Assembly: GCF_003184185.1 (NCBI RefSeq)
Contig: NZ_QHJG01000004.1
Location: 139,571-203,570, forward strand
Direction of reading: 5' to 3'
Source of the DNA: Legionella qingyii
GTDB lineage: Bacteria; Pseudomonadota; Gammaproteobacteria; Legionellales; Legionellaceae
Length of the DNA stretch: 64,000 bases
Under the pieces are notes generated by a model. It searched no databases and was not told where the DNA came from. It saw nothing but the letters and a program-made list of their open reading frames with translations. This document shows, piece by piece, positions 35,430 through 45,704 of this stretch. Every line of letters begins with the position of its first letter. Position 1 is the stretch's first letter. The translations under genes were made by a program, and so were the position numbers.

Positions 35430-36670
35430 AATGAGAGGAATCAGCCTAACTCGGGATTTTCAGGGCATTCGACTTAATTACAAAATACTATTAGCCGTAC
35501 CCGAACAACTATTACAGCAAGGAGAAGCATATTGCATAAATTACGTCATCTATTAAGCTATATCCATATAGCAGGGTAAACTATGGGTAGAGACCGGTCA
35601 AACTAGCTAAATACTCGATTACCGTTATCTCTAAGTCACTGGTTTAAGTGAAGCATGACTGAGACGACGCGAACGTTTTTTTGTAATATTTATAAAACAG
35701 CGTGTAGTTCAGCACAAGGAACTATCCGTACACGTCAAACGCATATAACGCGAAGACGGCAGTCTTAAAAAGGAACTAAAGCTAGTTTTTGCCCGTGAAG
35801 ACGTTTGCGCCTTTAATGACGCCGTAATGAGGGTAGTAGTCTTTTTACTGCTGGAGGATTAACATATAAATTTAATCCGGTTTGACTAAAAAATTGACGC
35901 CATTACCAACGCGCAAATCGCGCTTCAACGTCAACGTAAACCTAATTAACGCCTGAAACTCCGTTAAAAAAATTCTCTCGACGGGTTAGATTATGATGCA
36001 GTCCGTTCGGAAATAGGTGGTTCCCAAACAGTTAAAAATTAGGTAGGGGATTATTTGCTCGTTCGAAACGAGCAACTCTTTCACGTAGTGCGTAGCGAAA
36101 AAAAAGGACCTACGCCCGGAGTGGATTTGCAGAAACGCGATTAGCGTTTAGGTTAAGCCATGGATGAGGTCGAACTTGCGCAGCGAGTTAACGTCGGTGT
36201 TAGGCGAGTAAGTTCACTTAATCGAAAAATCAATGAACTACGGTAACAGGACGTATGTTTCGCAGTTGTATCCAGTGCGGCTGTTCCTATATTTCACGGC
36301 GAAAGACTTGGAATTAGACTCGGTTTCTACGCTCTATTAGACGTATTCAACGAAAAAATTCTATTAGTTCCGCTACGGGGTTTCCTTACCCGACCCAGTG
36401 TCTACGGCATCAAAGACGACGAAGTATTGGGCTTATCGACGGACTTGGTGGTTTTAAAAGACGTCAATTGCAGTCAACTCCTAACCCTATTTCCGGCGAA
36501 ACCTATTTTATTGGAGCGTAGCGGACACGAAATAGGTAAAGACGAACGTTAAGTCCTAATAATGCTATCCGTTAGAGATTTCGAAGAAACTTACATTCCC
36601 CTCGGTGGCGATTGCGAAGTTTTGTACACTTCGAGTAGTGATTTTATTGCCATTTTGGTTACATCGCGTA
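35426..36670. CDS. czcC: TolC-like outer-membrane efflux protein, CzcC family (leftward)
   Basis: Leftward frame of 414 residues, ATG at 36670 (AGGTAAGGA upstream), TGA at 35426-35428. A signal peptide (MRYIGFTVILVMSFTCFEAL) precedes APLTFKEALEIAYRNNPELQ, the classic first TolC-family repeat. The C-terminal part has MGRYTYIELSTALNTLYEEE and YHKTLIQLTGLLGLNP. It forms the outer-membrane channel of the tripartite metal efflux system. First gene of the operon. Confidence 0.9.
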
Positions 36671-36785
36671 AGGAATGGAAATTAATAAATAAGGGATTAT
36701 GATAAAGTCACATTGGACTAAATGAATTCAAAATATGGTAAATTAATGGTATTGACTGAGTTATTTGGGTTTGAGCTAAGTTCCG

Positions 36786-36926
36786 TACGTTAGATATTAT
36801 AATAAACCGTGGTGTCGTGGACATCGTTTTAAAAATAATCTGTTTTAAGTAGGGAATAACAAGGTAAAAGAACTCCCGAAATCGCCGAACAAACTAAAAA
36901 AAGTTCACGTGTTTGTTCAGCGTATT
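36786..36926. CDS. Short ORF, 46 residues (rightward)
   Basis: Rightward frame with ATG at 36786 (the frame is open further upstream) and TAA at 36924-36926. It reads MQSIILFGTTAPVAKFLLDK then HPLLFHFLEGFSGLFDFFQV. Hydrophobic and aromatic, no clear ribosome site, no known family. It lies between the efflux operon and the cupredoxin gene. Could be a chance frame. Confidence 0.35.
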
Positions 36927-37257
36927 TCAAAATATCTCATTAACTATTGCTCCATTTCCGATTCATATTTAGACTTTTTTTGACAGTTAAGTCATGTAAT
37001 AACTATTGACGTTGACGAAAAAAGTTTAATTTGACATACTCAAGAAAATTTTACTTTGGTAATACTTTATGTAAGCCACTGAATTCCCAAATGGGATCGA
37101 AAGTTAATGTTTTAGGGGATTTATGATTTATCAGCGTATCCTTAGTTAAAAACGGTTTCGGAATTCCCGAGCCTATTATCTCGTAGATAAAAACTTTCTT
37201 TTACTATGTGATTCTCCAAAATCTTAGTAAGTATTATAACAAATGTCCTAAAGTTTA
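36927..37257. promoter_or_regulatory. Upstream region of the cupredoxin gene
   Basis: About 330 AT-rich bases without a supported gene. It should contain the cupredoxin promoter. No clear operator or conserved -35/-10 pair could be assigned by eye. Confidence 0.4.
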
Positions 37258-37737
37258 TACTGATGTCGTAAAAGTTCTTATTAATAAAATCGACCAAAGA
37301 AAAGTCCTTAAAGATAATTAAGTAGTAAACGGGTAAGAGTGGTACTTTGTTCGAGTTAACCTTCAGGGCGCGTACGTTGTTTTTGATGGTTTTATTATTT
37401 TCACTGGCGTAGCCTACTATACGCGAAATGAAAAAGTGTTTTTGGGCTTAAAGTACTACCGCTTTAATAGTGTAAACTTCAATGTTTATACCCTTTCCAT
37501 CGTGTACTCAAAAGATATCCACTACTTCTGCTTGTTTTTCGTGTGGTTTTTTACTACGCACGATACGGTCCTTACCAAGTACTTCTACCGTTATGTTAAT
37601 GACAATTGGGACCGCTTTGGTTTTCTAACTGGACCTTTAAATTTCGGTTAAGCTTTGTACTGCAACAGTAGCGGACATTATAGGGCCCAGTAAAACTTCG
37701 GCCATACATATACTTTTGCTTGCAGTGTTTTCGAATT
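37258..37737. CDS. Cupredoxin-like exported copper protein (rightward)
   Basis: Rightward frame of 159 residues, ATG at 37258 (CAGGA upstream), TAA at 37735-37737. Signal peptide (FSRIIILAGFFSGISINSSF) and a His-rich stretch (AHSHHETS). The cupredoxin pattern follows: ITFEVTNMGKVAHEFSIGDE, KMMRAMPGMVHEDGNTITVN, then HDVVIACNIPGHFEAGM, in which Cys, His and Met fit a type I copper site, with the first His in KVAHEF. It is a likely periplasmic copper-binding electron carrier or copper chaperone. Near the metal efflux operon and divergent from it, which suggests a shared metal-response function. Confidence 0.88.
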
Positions 37738-38090
37738 CTATTTAATAAGACGGCAACATCGCAACTTGAATTAGCATTGGTTCAGTTGCGACGGAAGGTC
37801 TCCTTACGTTACGTATGGACAAAGGGAATTAAAATATTCGTGCTAGGTGCTAACAATTTTTTTCATATACCTTTAATTTTATCGTCGTTAACGACTAATT
37901 CTTCAAGTGTTTGTGAAATAAGGTCTTTTGCTTATCTGATCTTACTAAAAGTTAGCTTAAAATAAACCGCTAAGTTCGTAGTTTGTCCGAATGACTAAAC
38001 GGTCATAATTATAGTTACAAAGTATACATTTTCGAATCAACGCGACATCGAGCTAATTATGTAATCTCATTGGATTTCTTACCTCAGTAA

Positions 38091-38234
38091 TACCTGTTAT
38101 TTTTGTATCTCTGCAAACTTCTTTATCTGTTAGTTTAGCTACCTTAGCACCAAATAGAAAACTTTTTTATACGTTACTTTTTACTTAAGAGTAGTTTCTA
38201 ACTACGACTAAACGGTCTTCTTTAACTCCGCATT
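38091..38234. CDS. Hypothetical protein, 47 residues (rightward)
   Basis: Rightward frame, ATG at 38091 with TGGAG eight bases upstream, TAA at 38232-38234. Reads MDNKNIETFEEIDNQIDGIV then VYLLKKYAMKNEFSSKIDAD. Acidic, helical, no membrane segment. A ten-base-arm hairpin follows 16 bases later. The good ribosome site and terminator support a real small gene; function unknown. Confidence 0.55.
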
Positions 38235-38250
38235 CGTGGTTAAGTACACT

Positions 38251-38278
38251 ATTATGTAACAAGACAAAGTTACATAAT
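38251..38278. terminator. Hairpin after the 47-residue gene
   Basis: Ten-base perfect arms (ATTATGTAAC/GTTACATAAT as printed, 38251-38260 and 38269-38278) with an eight-base loop, downstream of the stop at 38234 and convergent with the cold-shock gene. Confidence 0.7.
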
Positions 38279-38318
38279 TATAGCTTTGTCTTAATTATAC
38301 CTAAAATGACCTTCCTAA

Positions 38319-38334
38319 CGCCCGGTCCCGGGCG
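38319..38334. terminator. GC-rich hairpin between convergent small genes
   Basis: Seven-base arms (CGCCCGG/CCGGGCG as printed) with a two-base loop, in an otherwise AT-rich gap 95 bases downstream of the cold-shock gene. Probably a terminator for that gene. Confidence 0.6.
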
Positions 38335-38428
38335 CTTTAAGTTATAACCCAAAGTAATTGAATAAATTTAGATGTTGCAGGATTGTTAATAGTTAACCGA
38401 GCGGTTATAAATCTACCGGTATTTTTTT

Positions 38429-38635
38429 GATTTGATGAACGTGAAGGAGGCGATTTTCTGGAAAGACAGGAAACGGAACAAATTTTTTTTGGCGTAGTGG
38501 AAGGGCTTCACAAAATTTTGGTAAGGGATCTTACCTCGATTTTACATGTTTTATGAGGACCGGTAACGAAACTTATTTAGGTTTTGGAAACGCAAGTAAC
38601 TTGGTAAAGTGACAAGGAAAATAAAAAAGACTGTA
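38429..38635. CDS. cspA: Cold-shock protein, CspA family (leftward)
   Basis: Leftward frame of 68 residues, ATG at 38635 (AAGGA upstream), TAG at 38429-38431. KGTVKWFNERKGFGFIQ and EYFVHFSSI are the RNP1 and RNP2 motifs of the cold-shock domain. Single-domain nucleic-acid-binding protein acting as an RNA chaperone. Normal length. The about 160-base gap upstream could hold a long 5' leader, as is common for csp genes. Confidence 0.95.
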
Positions 38636-38797
38636 ACAGTATAAGGAAATAATAATTGTTAAGTTTCGTTTCGAAAAAACAACTTTTTATCGTGTAAGGT
38701 TGCTGATATTTAGTTCCCATTAAAATTAAAAGTCTACAATAAATATGTTAACGCCCAAAATGAATATTTTTAATTCCATTTACCCGTCTACGATGGT

Positions 38798-39619
38798 AGT
38801 TGATAAACGGGAGTAAAAAAATATGGGGTATTACTAATTGTTGTAATTATTTCATTGTCCACATTATTTCTCGTAGTAGTTACCGGTGTTTAATCTAGGA
38901 CGTTTGTTACGCTTTTGTCATATTTGGTCATTTCCTTCTGATTAATTATTTCCTTACGTTCGTTCGAAGGCGGTCGATGGGCTGGTAAAGGTATTGTTAG
39001 ATTCGACATTTTAGGTCATATACCCCTATCTTTTTATTTCATTAACGTGCTTATCTTATAGGGTTCAACTTTCTCCAAGAACTCCATAAAAGTGTGATCG
39101 AACGACGACAACTAAGTTGAGTAACTGGGTTCTTCGGAACCCTAAGCTATAACATAGGAATAGGAGGAGGGTAAATCGGCTTTAGCTCTACCTGACTCAA
39201 AGGTCTCCGACGGTTAACCGTAATATTTGTCACTGGTAATAACTTAGCTAGAAACAAAGGGACTTTATTCTGTGGGTTCGTTATCGAACTGGCAGTGGAT
39301 GTCCCATCCGAACCCTCCCTAAGTATGCCTATAATCAGAACTAAAGGACAGGTTCTATAAAAGGATAACGGACCTTTGCATTACCGAGGAGCGAAACTAT
39401 TACTTATTCTTGTATATCGCTAAGCAGAACTACGTTATGACGTCCACTACGTCCCGAACAGAGCGAGTCAAGATGTAAGTCCCGTGAGCGGTACCACCAT
39501 ATTCAATTGTTCTCAGGCTATTCTTGTTAATCTTGTGTAAATAAAGCTCTTTGAGGTCTCGATTTCTTACTAAGTAACGATCTCATTGTGCGAGACGATT
39601 TCTTTGCTAAGGTACGGTA
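38798..39619. CDS. Membrane-anchored protein with large periplasmic domain, 273 residues (leftward)
   Basis: Leftward frame, ATG at 39619 (CAAGGG upstream), TGA at 38798-38800. A first hydrophobic segment (CVLIVLIGLLLTYTTMASA) is followed by about 140 polar residues with Ig-like spacing (LYVLIHYQSEEPLRFQAIG, MVTVYNANWQPLETQSISI). Three further hydrophobic segments close the protein (ILFVQLLYFSIPIYWILQL, LLISLPLLVYTVFALFAGS, MMLFITPVTLLMLLIIM). No known family recognised. Possible inner-membrane protein exposing a periplasmic domain. Confidence 0.7.
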
Positions 39620-39740
39620 CCATAGGGAACTTATTTTATCTATTAATGTCTAATCATACTGTTTTGTATAGCCAGTTTGTCCTTGACGGGTCTCCGAGTG
39701 AATCTGTCGGTTAAAATTATTTTTATAACTCTTTCTTTAT

Positions 39741-39771
39741 TGAGGGCATAATCAAAACAATTGTGCCCTCA
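39741..39771. terminator. Terminator of the small HTH gene
   Basis: Eight-base arms (TGAGGGCA/TGCCCTCA as printed) starting eight bases beyond the stop of the leftward HTH gene. In leftward reading the stem is followed by the T-rich TTATTTCTTTCTC, a good intrinsic terminator. Confidence 0.75.
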
Positions 39772-39778
39772 AGACCCT

Positions 39779-40018
39779 AATCACAGCACAAAAAAGGTAA
39801 CGAACTGGATTATCGGTTAGTTTTGAGTGGAGTTCGAGTAGTCGTTAAAAGACGTATCTTCCTCGTAGGTCTCGTTGTGGTATATTATCACGGAGATAAA
39901 ATTTAAATCCATTAAGTTTATCAAATCTTGTATGAACTTGTGCAAGCCAGTAATTCCGACCTTGTGGATCGAGTAGTTCGAGTATCAAGTTTGCAAGTCA
40001 CTCAAAAAACAAACTGTA
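39779..40018. CDS. Small XRE-type helix-turn-helix protein, 79 residues (leftward)
   Basis: Leftward frame, ATG at 40018, TAA at 39779-39781. Starts MSNKKLTERLNYELDELGVP. It continues ERVQVCSKLFELPKFKIEAL, then MQKIADELEVSFDWLLGQAM, where IADELEVSFDWLLG is the recognition-helix end of XRE/Cro regulators. It may act on its own divergent promoter or on the glycosyltransferase gene across the 179-bp gap. Confidence 0.75.
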
Positions 40019-40197
40019 CAATTAGAGGAGAACTGAAAAATAGTCACATTTTGTGAATTCGAATTCCGAACTAATTGTTTATTTAAAAAATGTTTTTTTT
40101 TAAACACGAACCTTTTTAGTTATTTACTCGTATAATTATTAAAGAATTCGTAAGAGTCTATTTTAGGGCACTAAAAAGTAAACTTACTCTCTTCAAT

Positions 40198-41814
40198 TAC
40201 GCTATAGTTAAATTGGGGGTAGCGGTACAGTTTTAAACCGAATCAGTTCTATCTTTATCAAAAAATTTGAATCTTTTAGTTTTTGCGGAGTAATTTTACG
40301 CAATAAATTTAGGACTACTACTTTAAGTAAAACATATACTGAGGGCAAACGATTTAGGGTTCCGAGTCCTTCTGGATTTCGTCAAAACATTATTTGTAGT
40401 ATAATGAGGATACCTACAACGGTGAAATTTCCCCTTGTTACTTTGACTCGTGGTTAACAACCTCGTAATAAGTTTGCTTTAATTCACGAACCCCGCCCCC
40501 CCTTTAAACCGTCAACGTTCACTATAAAACGCTACCTATCTCCTATAAATATTCGAACCTTGAATACGCCTAAAACTATGTGCCTATCTATGCGCTCCAG
40601 AAGGCCGAGATTAGCTTCAGCTCGTGGGAAATAATAATTCGTACCCATCGTATTTTTAGCGGAGAAGTCTTTCGGACCATTAGTTATTACTATAATAACG
40701 ACACCAACTGGGTTTACTACGGGATGGAATACATTTTTTCCAGGTCCTGTGATAAGAATTTTTAAATTGGTGGTTCGTAGCAAATAAAAGATCGATAAAA
40801 CTAGTTCATTCTTCCGAAATGTTATCACATAACCCACTACTCCATCCCCCGGACAAGAATTCAGACAGTCGGCCTTTACTTAACGTCTATTCACTTCTTG
40901 AACTGGTTAATTCTCGTAGTTGATTGAGGTACGGACTCGAATCTAAATTTTAACTTGTCGTTATATTCCTATTAGTTAGTAAGACATCCTTTTTTTCGTG
41001 GTTGCAACACCTGACACGAGTCCTTTAATCTTTTTCACGCCGTTCAACCGACCAAACCGAATAATGGGGATTCCGATAAATAGTCCTCAATTTTTTTAAT
41101 CGGCGATAATTTTTACTACTTCTTAATCAGAGATTTCATGCAGTTTTAGTTGCGGACGTTGAAAATTTTTCATCGCAACAAATATGGTGTCCTGGTCCAC
41201 GTAATAATTTGCCCAACGAGTCAGTTATAAATGAAAGACTATCATTATGTTAATTTGTCCTATTTTATTTATGAAAACGAAAAAGAGTAATGCCAAACCT
41301 CTTCGCAAAATAAAGATTTTTGATGTAAGGTAAACGTAGTTCAAATTTTTGACATTTACGCGAAGTTTTACTCCCATGATATCCATTTACATTACTGAAT
41401 AGGACCAATTTTCTTCCCGTTCTCCGATAAGTGAGTTCTCTTCTCTAATAAGCTTTTTTTGTTCCCGTAGATTTTTATTAAGATGGCGTTCTCGATCCAT
41501 TTGATTTTGTCGATTAGTGTTTTGTATAACGATTTAATCTGGCGCTAAACGTATCGGGTAAAGCAAAAATAGCACGAGTACGGGCCTACGTTTTTAACCC
41601 CCACAATTTTCTATATAATTTAAACAAGTTGCTTTTAATAAAACTATTTCTTGTCGAGTTGTACTAATACGTTTTTATAAGAAGGCTTCTATAAAAACGT
41701 TCATAACCCTGGTCAGCATGGGTCTGTGATTAATTTCTCTAATGTGCAAAACGTTTTTTCCGGCTCCATATAGTCGAACTGCTTCTCCTACCCGCATAAC
41801 GAATATTCCAAATT
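40198..41814. CDS. TcdA/TcdB-type glycosyltransferase, effector candidate (rightward)
   Basis: Rightward frame of 538 residues, ATG at 40198 with GAGAAG upstream, TAA at 41812-41814. The start HRHVKIWLSQDRNS resembles the nucleotide-sugar-binding start of toxin-like glycosyltransferases. NLAVASDILRWIEDIYKLGT followed by YADFDTRIDTRG (near residue 125) gives the conserved R...D and DxD metal/sugar-binding motif. Such enzymes transfer sugars to host GTPases or translation factors in Clostridium and Legionella. The C-terminal half is helical and unassigned. Secretion by Dot/Icm is inference. Single gene with a terminator behind. Confidence 0.78.
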
Positions 41815-41826
41815 AAGTCGTCTTTT

Positions 41827-41858
41827 AAACGTCATAAACGAATTCCGGTATGACGTTT
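41827..41858. terminator. Bidirectional terminator between convergent genes
   Basis: Ten-base perfect arms (AAACGTCATA/TATGACGTTT as printed, 41827-41836 and 41849-41858), located between the stops of the glycosyltransferase gene (41814) and the convergent exported-protein gene (41949). Confidence 0.75.
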
Positions 41859-41948
41859 GGAGTACCTCACGAAGAAAATTTCCTTCCAAAAGGTAGAATT
41901 TTAAGATAGTTAGTGGATAAGTAAATACCTCAGACTGCACAAGTACGT

Positions 41949-42464
41949 GATTCTCTTTAACTTATTGTGGTTCGGTAATAACAGAAGTGGTAATGACTAT
42001 CACGTTCTGGTTAGTTGGTGATTAAAAACAACTACCTCTTACCCTAGCTTCTTTAGGTGTACATCATAGCGTCATAACAGGAGTTTTTGTGAATTAGCTG
42101 GTCTTTCGCAATTCTGGAGGGGGCTTCTTGAGAGATATTTTTAAAAGTACCTCCACCAATGTCATAGCTAATTTGCTAGTAATTGTAAGAGAAACGGTAC
42201 TTTTATGACCCATTTTAATTTAGCACAACACCGAGGTAGATTAAATGAAGAATTAACGAGGACTTCAAACCTCGGACAGTGAACTGTCAATAGCTTTACT
42301 TGTTATCGAGCCTGTAGTAATGGTGAGAGTTGGCGCCGGTGGTTAACGCCTTTTAGTCACTATAACAATCATCCCCATTCTCCTTATCACAAGCAAACTC
42401 GCAGCCGGACTGAATTCCTTTCGTCGTCATTTTAAGGTTGATGTGAACTAACGGTTTAAGAGTA
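41949..42464. CDS. Exported hypothetical protein, 171 residues (leftward)
   Basis: Leftward frame, ATG at 42464 preceded by a strong GGAGGA, TAG at 41949-41951. A signal peptide is clear (MRIWQSSVVGILLLLSLSQADA). The mature part has FPQLVAAVESGNDVRAIVHF, then KDRLIDTVTTSMKIFIESSS and LHQQKLVVDWSCTISNGED. It resembles VirK-type secreted proteins in layout, but I cannot confirm a family. Divergent from the ankyrin gene. Confidence 0.72.
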
Positions 42465-42717
42465 TCACAGGAGGCACTGAAAATCGAATAAACCTTAAAA
42501 GAAATATTCCTTCTTTACTCAGGAAGGTAGTAATAAGGCGGTAAATTTGTACTCTGAAATCTATGTAATTCACATCAAGGTACAAGGTAAAACAGGTATA
42601 AAAAAATAAAAATATCTTGAATACTTATGTAAAACTCCGAAAATACGGGGATATAGGTTCAACGAAAGTAAATCTCTTATACTAAACTAAACTCTTTCCT
42701 TAATTGATTAATCATTT

Positions 42718-44286
42718 TACTAAATGCGGGAGCGACACGAATAAAATTAGAAAGATGATTAACATCACCTAGTCGTAAAATATAGTAACTTAGCTTATTA
42801 GGGCTAAAATAGAAGAATACGTAGTTTTGTATTACGAAACCTCGTGCTTCTAAACAACCGAGAAAAACTATTTAAATTAATAGTTGTGCTACTACCACAT
42901 ACAGTACCAAAATGTAATTGGACCCGAGTTCTTCGTCGCGATCCTAATCTGGTAGTTAAAATATTAGCGGATTTAGACTAATTTTCCCTTTTTGTCTGAA
43001 ATGGGTTATCGGACATGCGGTAATGACTTTTTTATTTTAGTTCAGTTTGAGAGAGATTTTTCCTTGTTTTTGCTTTACTTTATTCTGGAAAAAAACTTCG
43101 GTATACGGACCGAGTCAGAGGACTACTAATAATACTTAAGATACGAGTTAGTGAGGTTGTTAGATTATAGCTACGCTAGATGTTTTACTAGGTTGAAGTA
43201 AAAACATCTTGAGTTTTACATCAATTTTTTAATAAACCGTTTTGTTACTCAAAACGTAGGGGACTTCCGCAGTTGTTTAAAAACTTATTAGAGTTACTTT
43301 AGGAGGAGTAATTTTTACTACAGCATTATCATACATCATCGCTTCTCGTATGTCATCCGAAATTTTTCGTATTTTTGTTACATACCGATAAGTACTTATA
43401 GTTGGTTAATATACTTGTTTCACTCCTCATAGGAATAGTTGAAAATTGTTCGCTTCTTGAAACGGGTCGAGATATAGTGAGAGAAAAACTCTGGTCATTT
43501 GTTAATCATTAAGTGACGCGGAAGTAACGTTTTGGACCCGTTTCTTTTAATTGGGTCTTTTATGTTAGAGAACTACTTAACATGGGCCAGTTAAATCTCA
43601 CATGAGTTTAATCATTAACAGCACCAATACCACGTGACAGGTAACCTCAAGTTTTACTACTGACCTTATGCCAGAGGTTTTATGACTCTAATGTATTATT
43701 TAGGGGACATTAGTCGGTTAGGCTTAATCTCGTACGTAAGAAAATACGGCGTCGTACGTTAGCAAGCTTATAATACTTAGTTGACTCTTTATAAGGTTTT
43801 TATCTATAGTTGTAAGGAACATTATTCCCAGCGAGCGGAGAACCATAACGGACACTCATACCTTTACTTTCGCACCACGTTAATAACGATGCGCTATTTT
43901 TATAATTCCACTTATAGTTCCTGTGGTTTCTTTACTGTGGGAATTACGACCGGACATTTAGAATAATATGGGTTTTTTTAGGACGTGATAAATCCAACGA
44001 AAATCTGCGACCTCGGTTATAGCGCGAGTGCTTGGAGTTACCTCTTTGGCGAATACTCTAACGTCTTTTAGTGCTATTAGTCCGTCGTGACTTACACGAC
44101 CGTAGAATATCAAATTTTTGCAGGGTAGTTAAGTGAAGACTACGTAGGGGACGCGCCCAGAGATGTTGTTCCTGTAGCAGTTTGTGCTACGAAAGCAAAA
44201 ATTTCGTATGAAAAAAACTATTCGTGCTACTTGGGTGGAGACGTCTTCTTCGTAATACATCAAGACCTTTGAGTTTCCAATGTATT
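42718..44286. CDS. Ankyrin-repeat protein with Cys-protease-like N-terminal domain, effector candidate (rightward)
   Basis: Rightward frame of 522 residues, ATG at 42718, TAA at 44284-44286. The first ~20 residues are hydrophobic (MIYALAVLILIFLLIVV). Around residue 62 DGVCHGFTLTWAQEAALGL has the Cys-containing motif seen in papain-like domains of Legionella ankyrin effectors. Ankyrin repeats occupy roughly residues 340-470 (RSPLGIACEYGNESVVQLLL, MTPLMLACKSYY, ALFRLLLDAGANIALTNLN, GETAYEIAENHDNQAALNVL). The C-terminal tail is Ser/Thr-rich and ends in acidic residues, as often in Dot/Icm substrates. An unusual point is the N-terminal hydrophobic stretch. Confidence 0.8.
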
Positions 44287-44413
44287 TCTCTTATTTTATT
44301 ATAATTTAGTTACGTACTTAAAATTTTTGGACTTAAATGTGTTTTGAGTAGAGGTTAACTAAAATGTTTAAAACAAAACATGAGAAAGATTAAAAAGTGT
44401 ACGTTTTTTAAGG

Positions 44414-45151
44414 TACAGGTTAAATTTTTTGTTTCAACGATAATATTGACCGAGATGGTCGCCTTATCCTCTCCCATAACGATTTTACGAGAGACGACGT
44501 CCGCGTTTTTGTCACTAATTGAGACAATTGAGTTAACTTTTTCCCCTTTTTGATCGTGTTCTTAATCCATTACGTGCTATGTAAGTTCCCTTATATCGGG
44601 AGCTTCTTCTAACGTTCGCCTAATAGTGACTTTGTCGTACAGTAAAACCAGTTTAACTATATAATTAGTTATTACGTCCTGTTAGGGACGCATTATTACC
44701 TCTGTATGAGCTATATTCGTTACTACTAAAATCAGTTTAGGACTTATGGTTGCAGCAGCCATGGACCACGGAGTAGGCACTTCGGGATGGGATAGAATTT
44801 CTCAGGCCACTACCTTTATAATAATTATATTGAAGAACACGGCCTTAACTAGGACGTAGTCGTAGCTCGCGATAGGGGATGAGGTAACGATTTCGACGTT
44901 AATTAGTAAATTGGTTCAAAAATCGTTTTGTGACACCGGGACTTTATTCTCGGTTACGTTATCGGGGACCCAATTAGTACTGAGGAGCACGTCTTTTGAA
45001 ATCGCTTCGCCAATTATTTAAATTTTTGGTGTGTGGTTATTTTGCTCATCCATTTGGTCTTCTATAACGACTTGACCAAGATCGTTAGTAATTCAGTTTA
45101 ATGTAGTTACCTCTTTATTAAAATCGACTGCCACCTAAAAGATGACATATT
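44414..45151. CDS. Short-chain dehydrogenase/reductase (leftmost start, rightward)
   Basis: Rightward frame of 245 residues, ATG at 44414, TAA at 45149-45151. NKVAIITGSTSGIGEGIAKM is the Rossmann cofactor motif TGxxxGIG; INNAG is the next family block; INITSCAGIDP supplies the catalytic Ser and PYSIAKAAINHL the YxxxK pair; IAPGLIMTPRAENF follows, and the C-terminal NGEIILADGGFST is typical. NAD(P)-dependent oxidoreductase of unknown substrate. All catalytic residues are present. It stands alone between the ankyrin gene and the aminotransferase unit. Confidence 0.92.
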
Positions 45152-45551
45152 TAGCGTTCTATTGATTTTTAACTTAAGGTTATATTAGGTTGATACTACT
45201 ATCAAGAGAGACCCAATTAGAAGACTTTATAGAAGTAGAAAAACTGTTTCTTTAGAATTACAGATGGTGGAAAAAAAAGTAAATAATTTATCCCGTATAA
45301 AAAATAAGTAAAAATGAAATAATGGAGTGAAAAGCCTGTTGGTTTTAATTTAACGAGTTTTGGTGAAAATTAAGGACTTCTTTATACAGTAGATAAATAG
45401 AATGTATAAGTTCTACTATAGTTTGCGAATAGTTGACAAACTGTAAATACGTTCAATTTTTGGTTGCCGAAACGCGATAGAGAATCTATTTAGTTCGGTT
45501 AAATATAAGTAAAAAAATTTCGCTTTTAACTGGATCCTCTTCCTATTTCTA
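45152..45551. other. Intergenic stretch before the aminotransferase unit
   Basis: About 400 AT-rich bases. Short open stretches occur, for example a rightward tail reading PLLIPEEICHLFILHIQDDI, but none has a supported start. The promoter of the 50-residue ORF and aminotransferase pair is expected here. Confidence 0.45.
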
Positions 45552-45704
45552 TACCTAAATCCTCTTATATCACAAGTTTTTTGTAACCCTTTTCTACATT
45601 TAGAGTTTTATTGAGTTGTCCTTAAACTTCAATTTCCTCAGACGTTTTTAAGAAATAAATGTTCAAGTTCAGAAATATTTGTATTTTCCTTCGTTGGGAG
45701 TACT
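45552..45704. CDS. Small ORF, 50 residues, coupled to the aminotransferase (rightward)
   Basis: Rightward frame, ATG at 45552 with GGAGAAGGA upstream, TGA at 45702-45704. It reads MDLGEYSVQKTLGKDVNLKI then TQQEFEVKGVCKNSLFTSSS. The stop overlaps the aminotransferase start (ATGA), a sign of translational coupling. Function unknown; could be a leader peptide or a small partner protein. Confidence 0.55.

Noticed and set aside
36841..36960. Leftward frame ending KIKQAAKALKKMEQ
   Set aside because: It begins right after a stop without a start codon and overlaps the better-supported (still weak) rightward 46-residue ORF.
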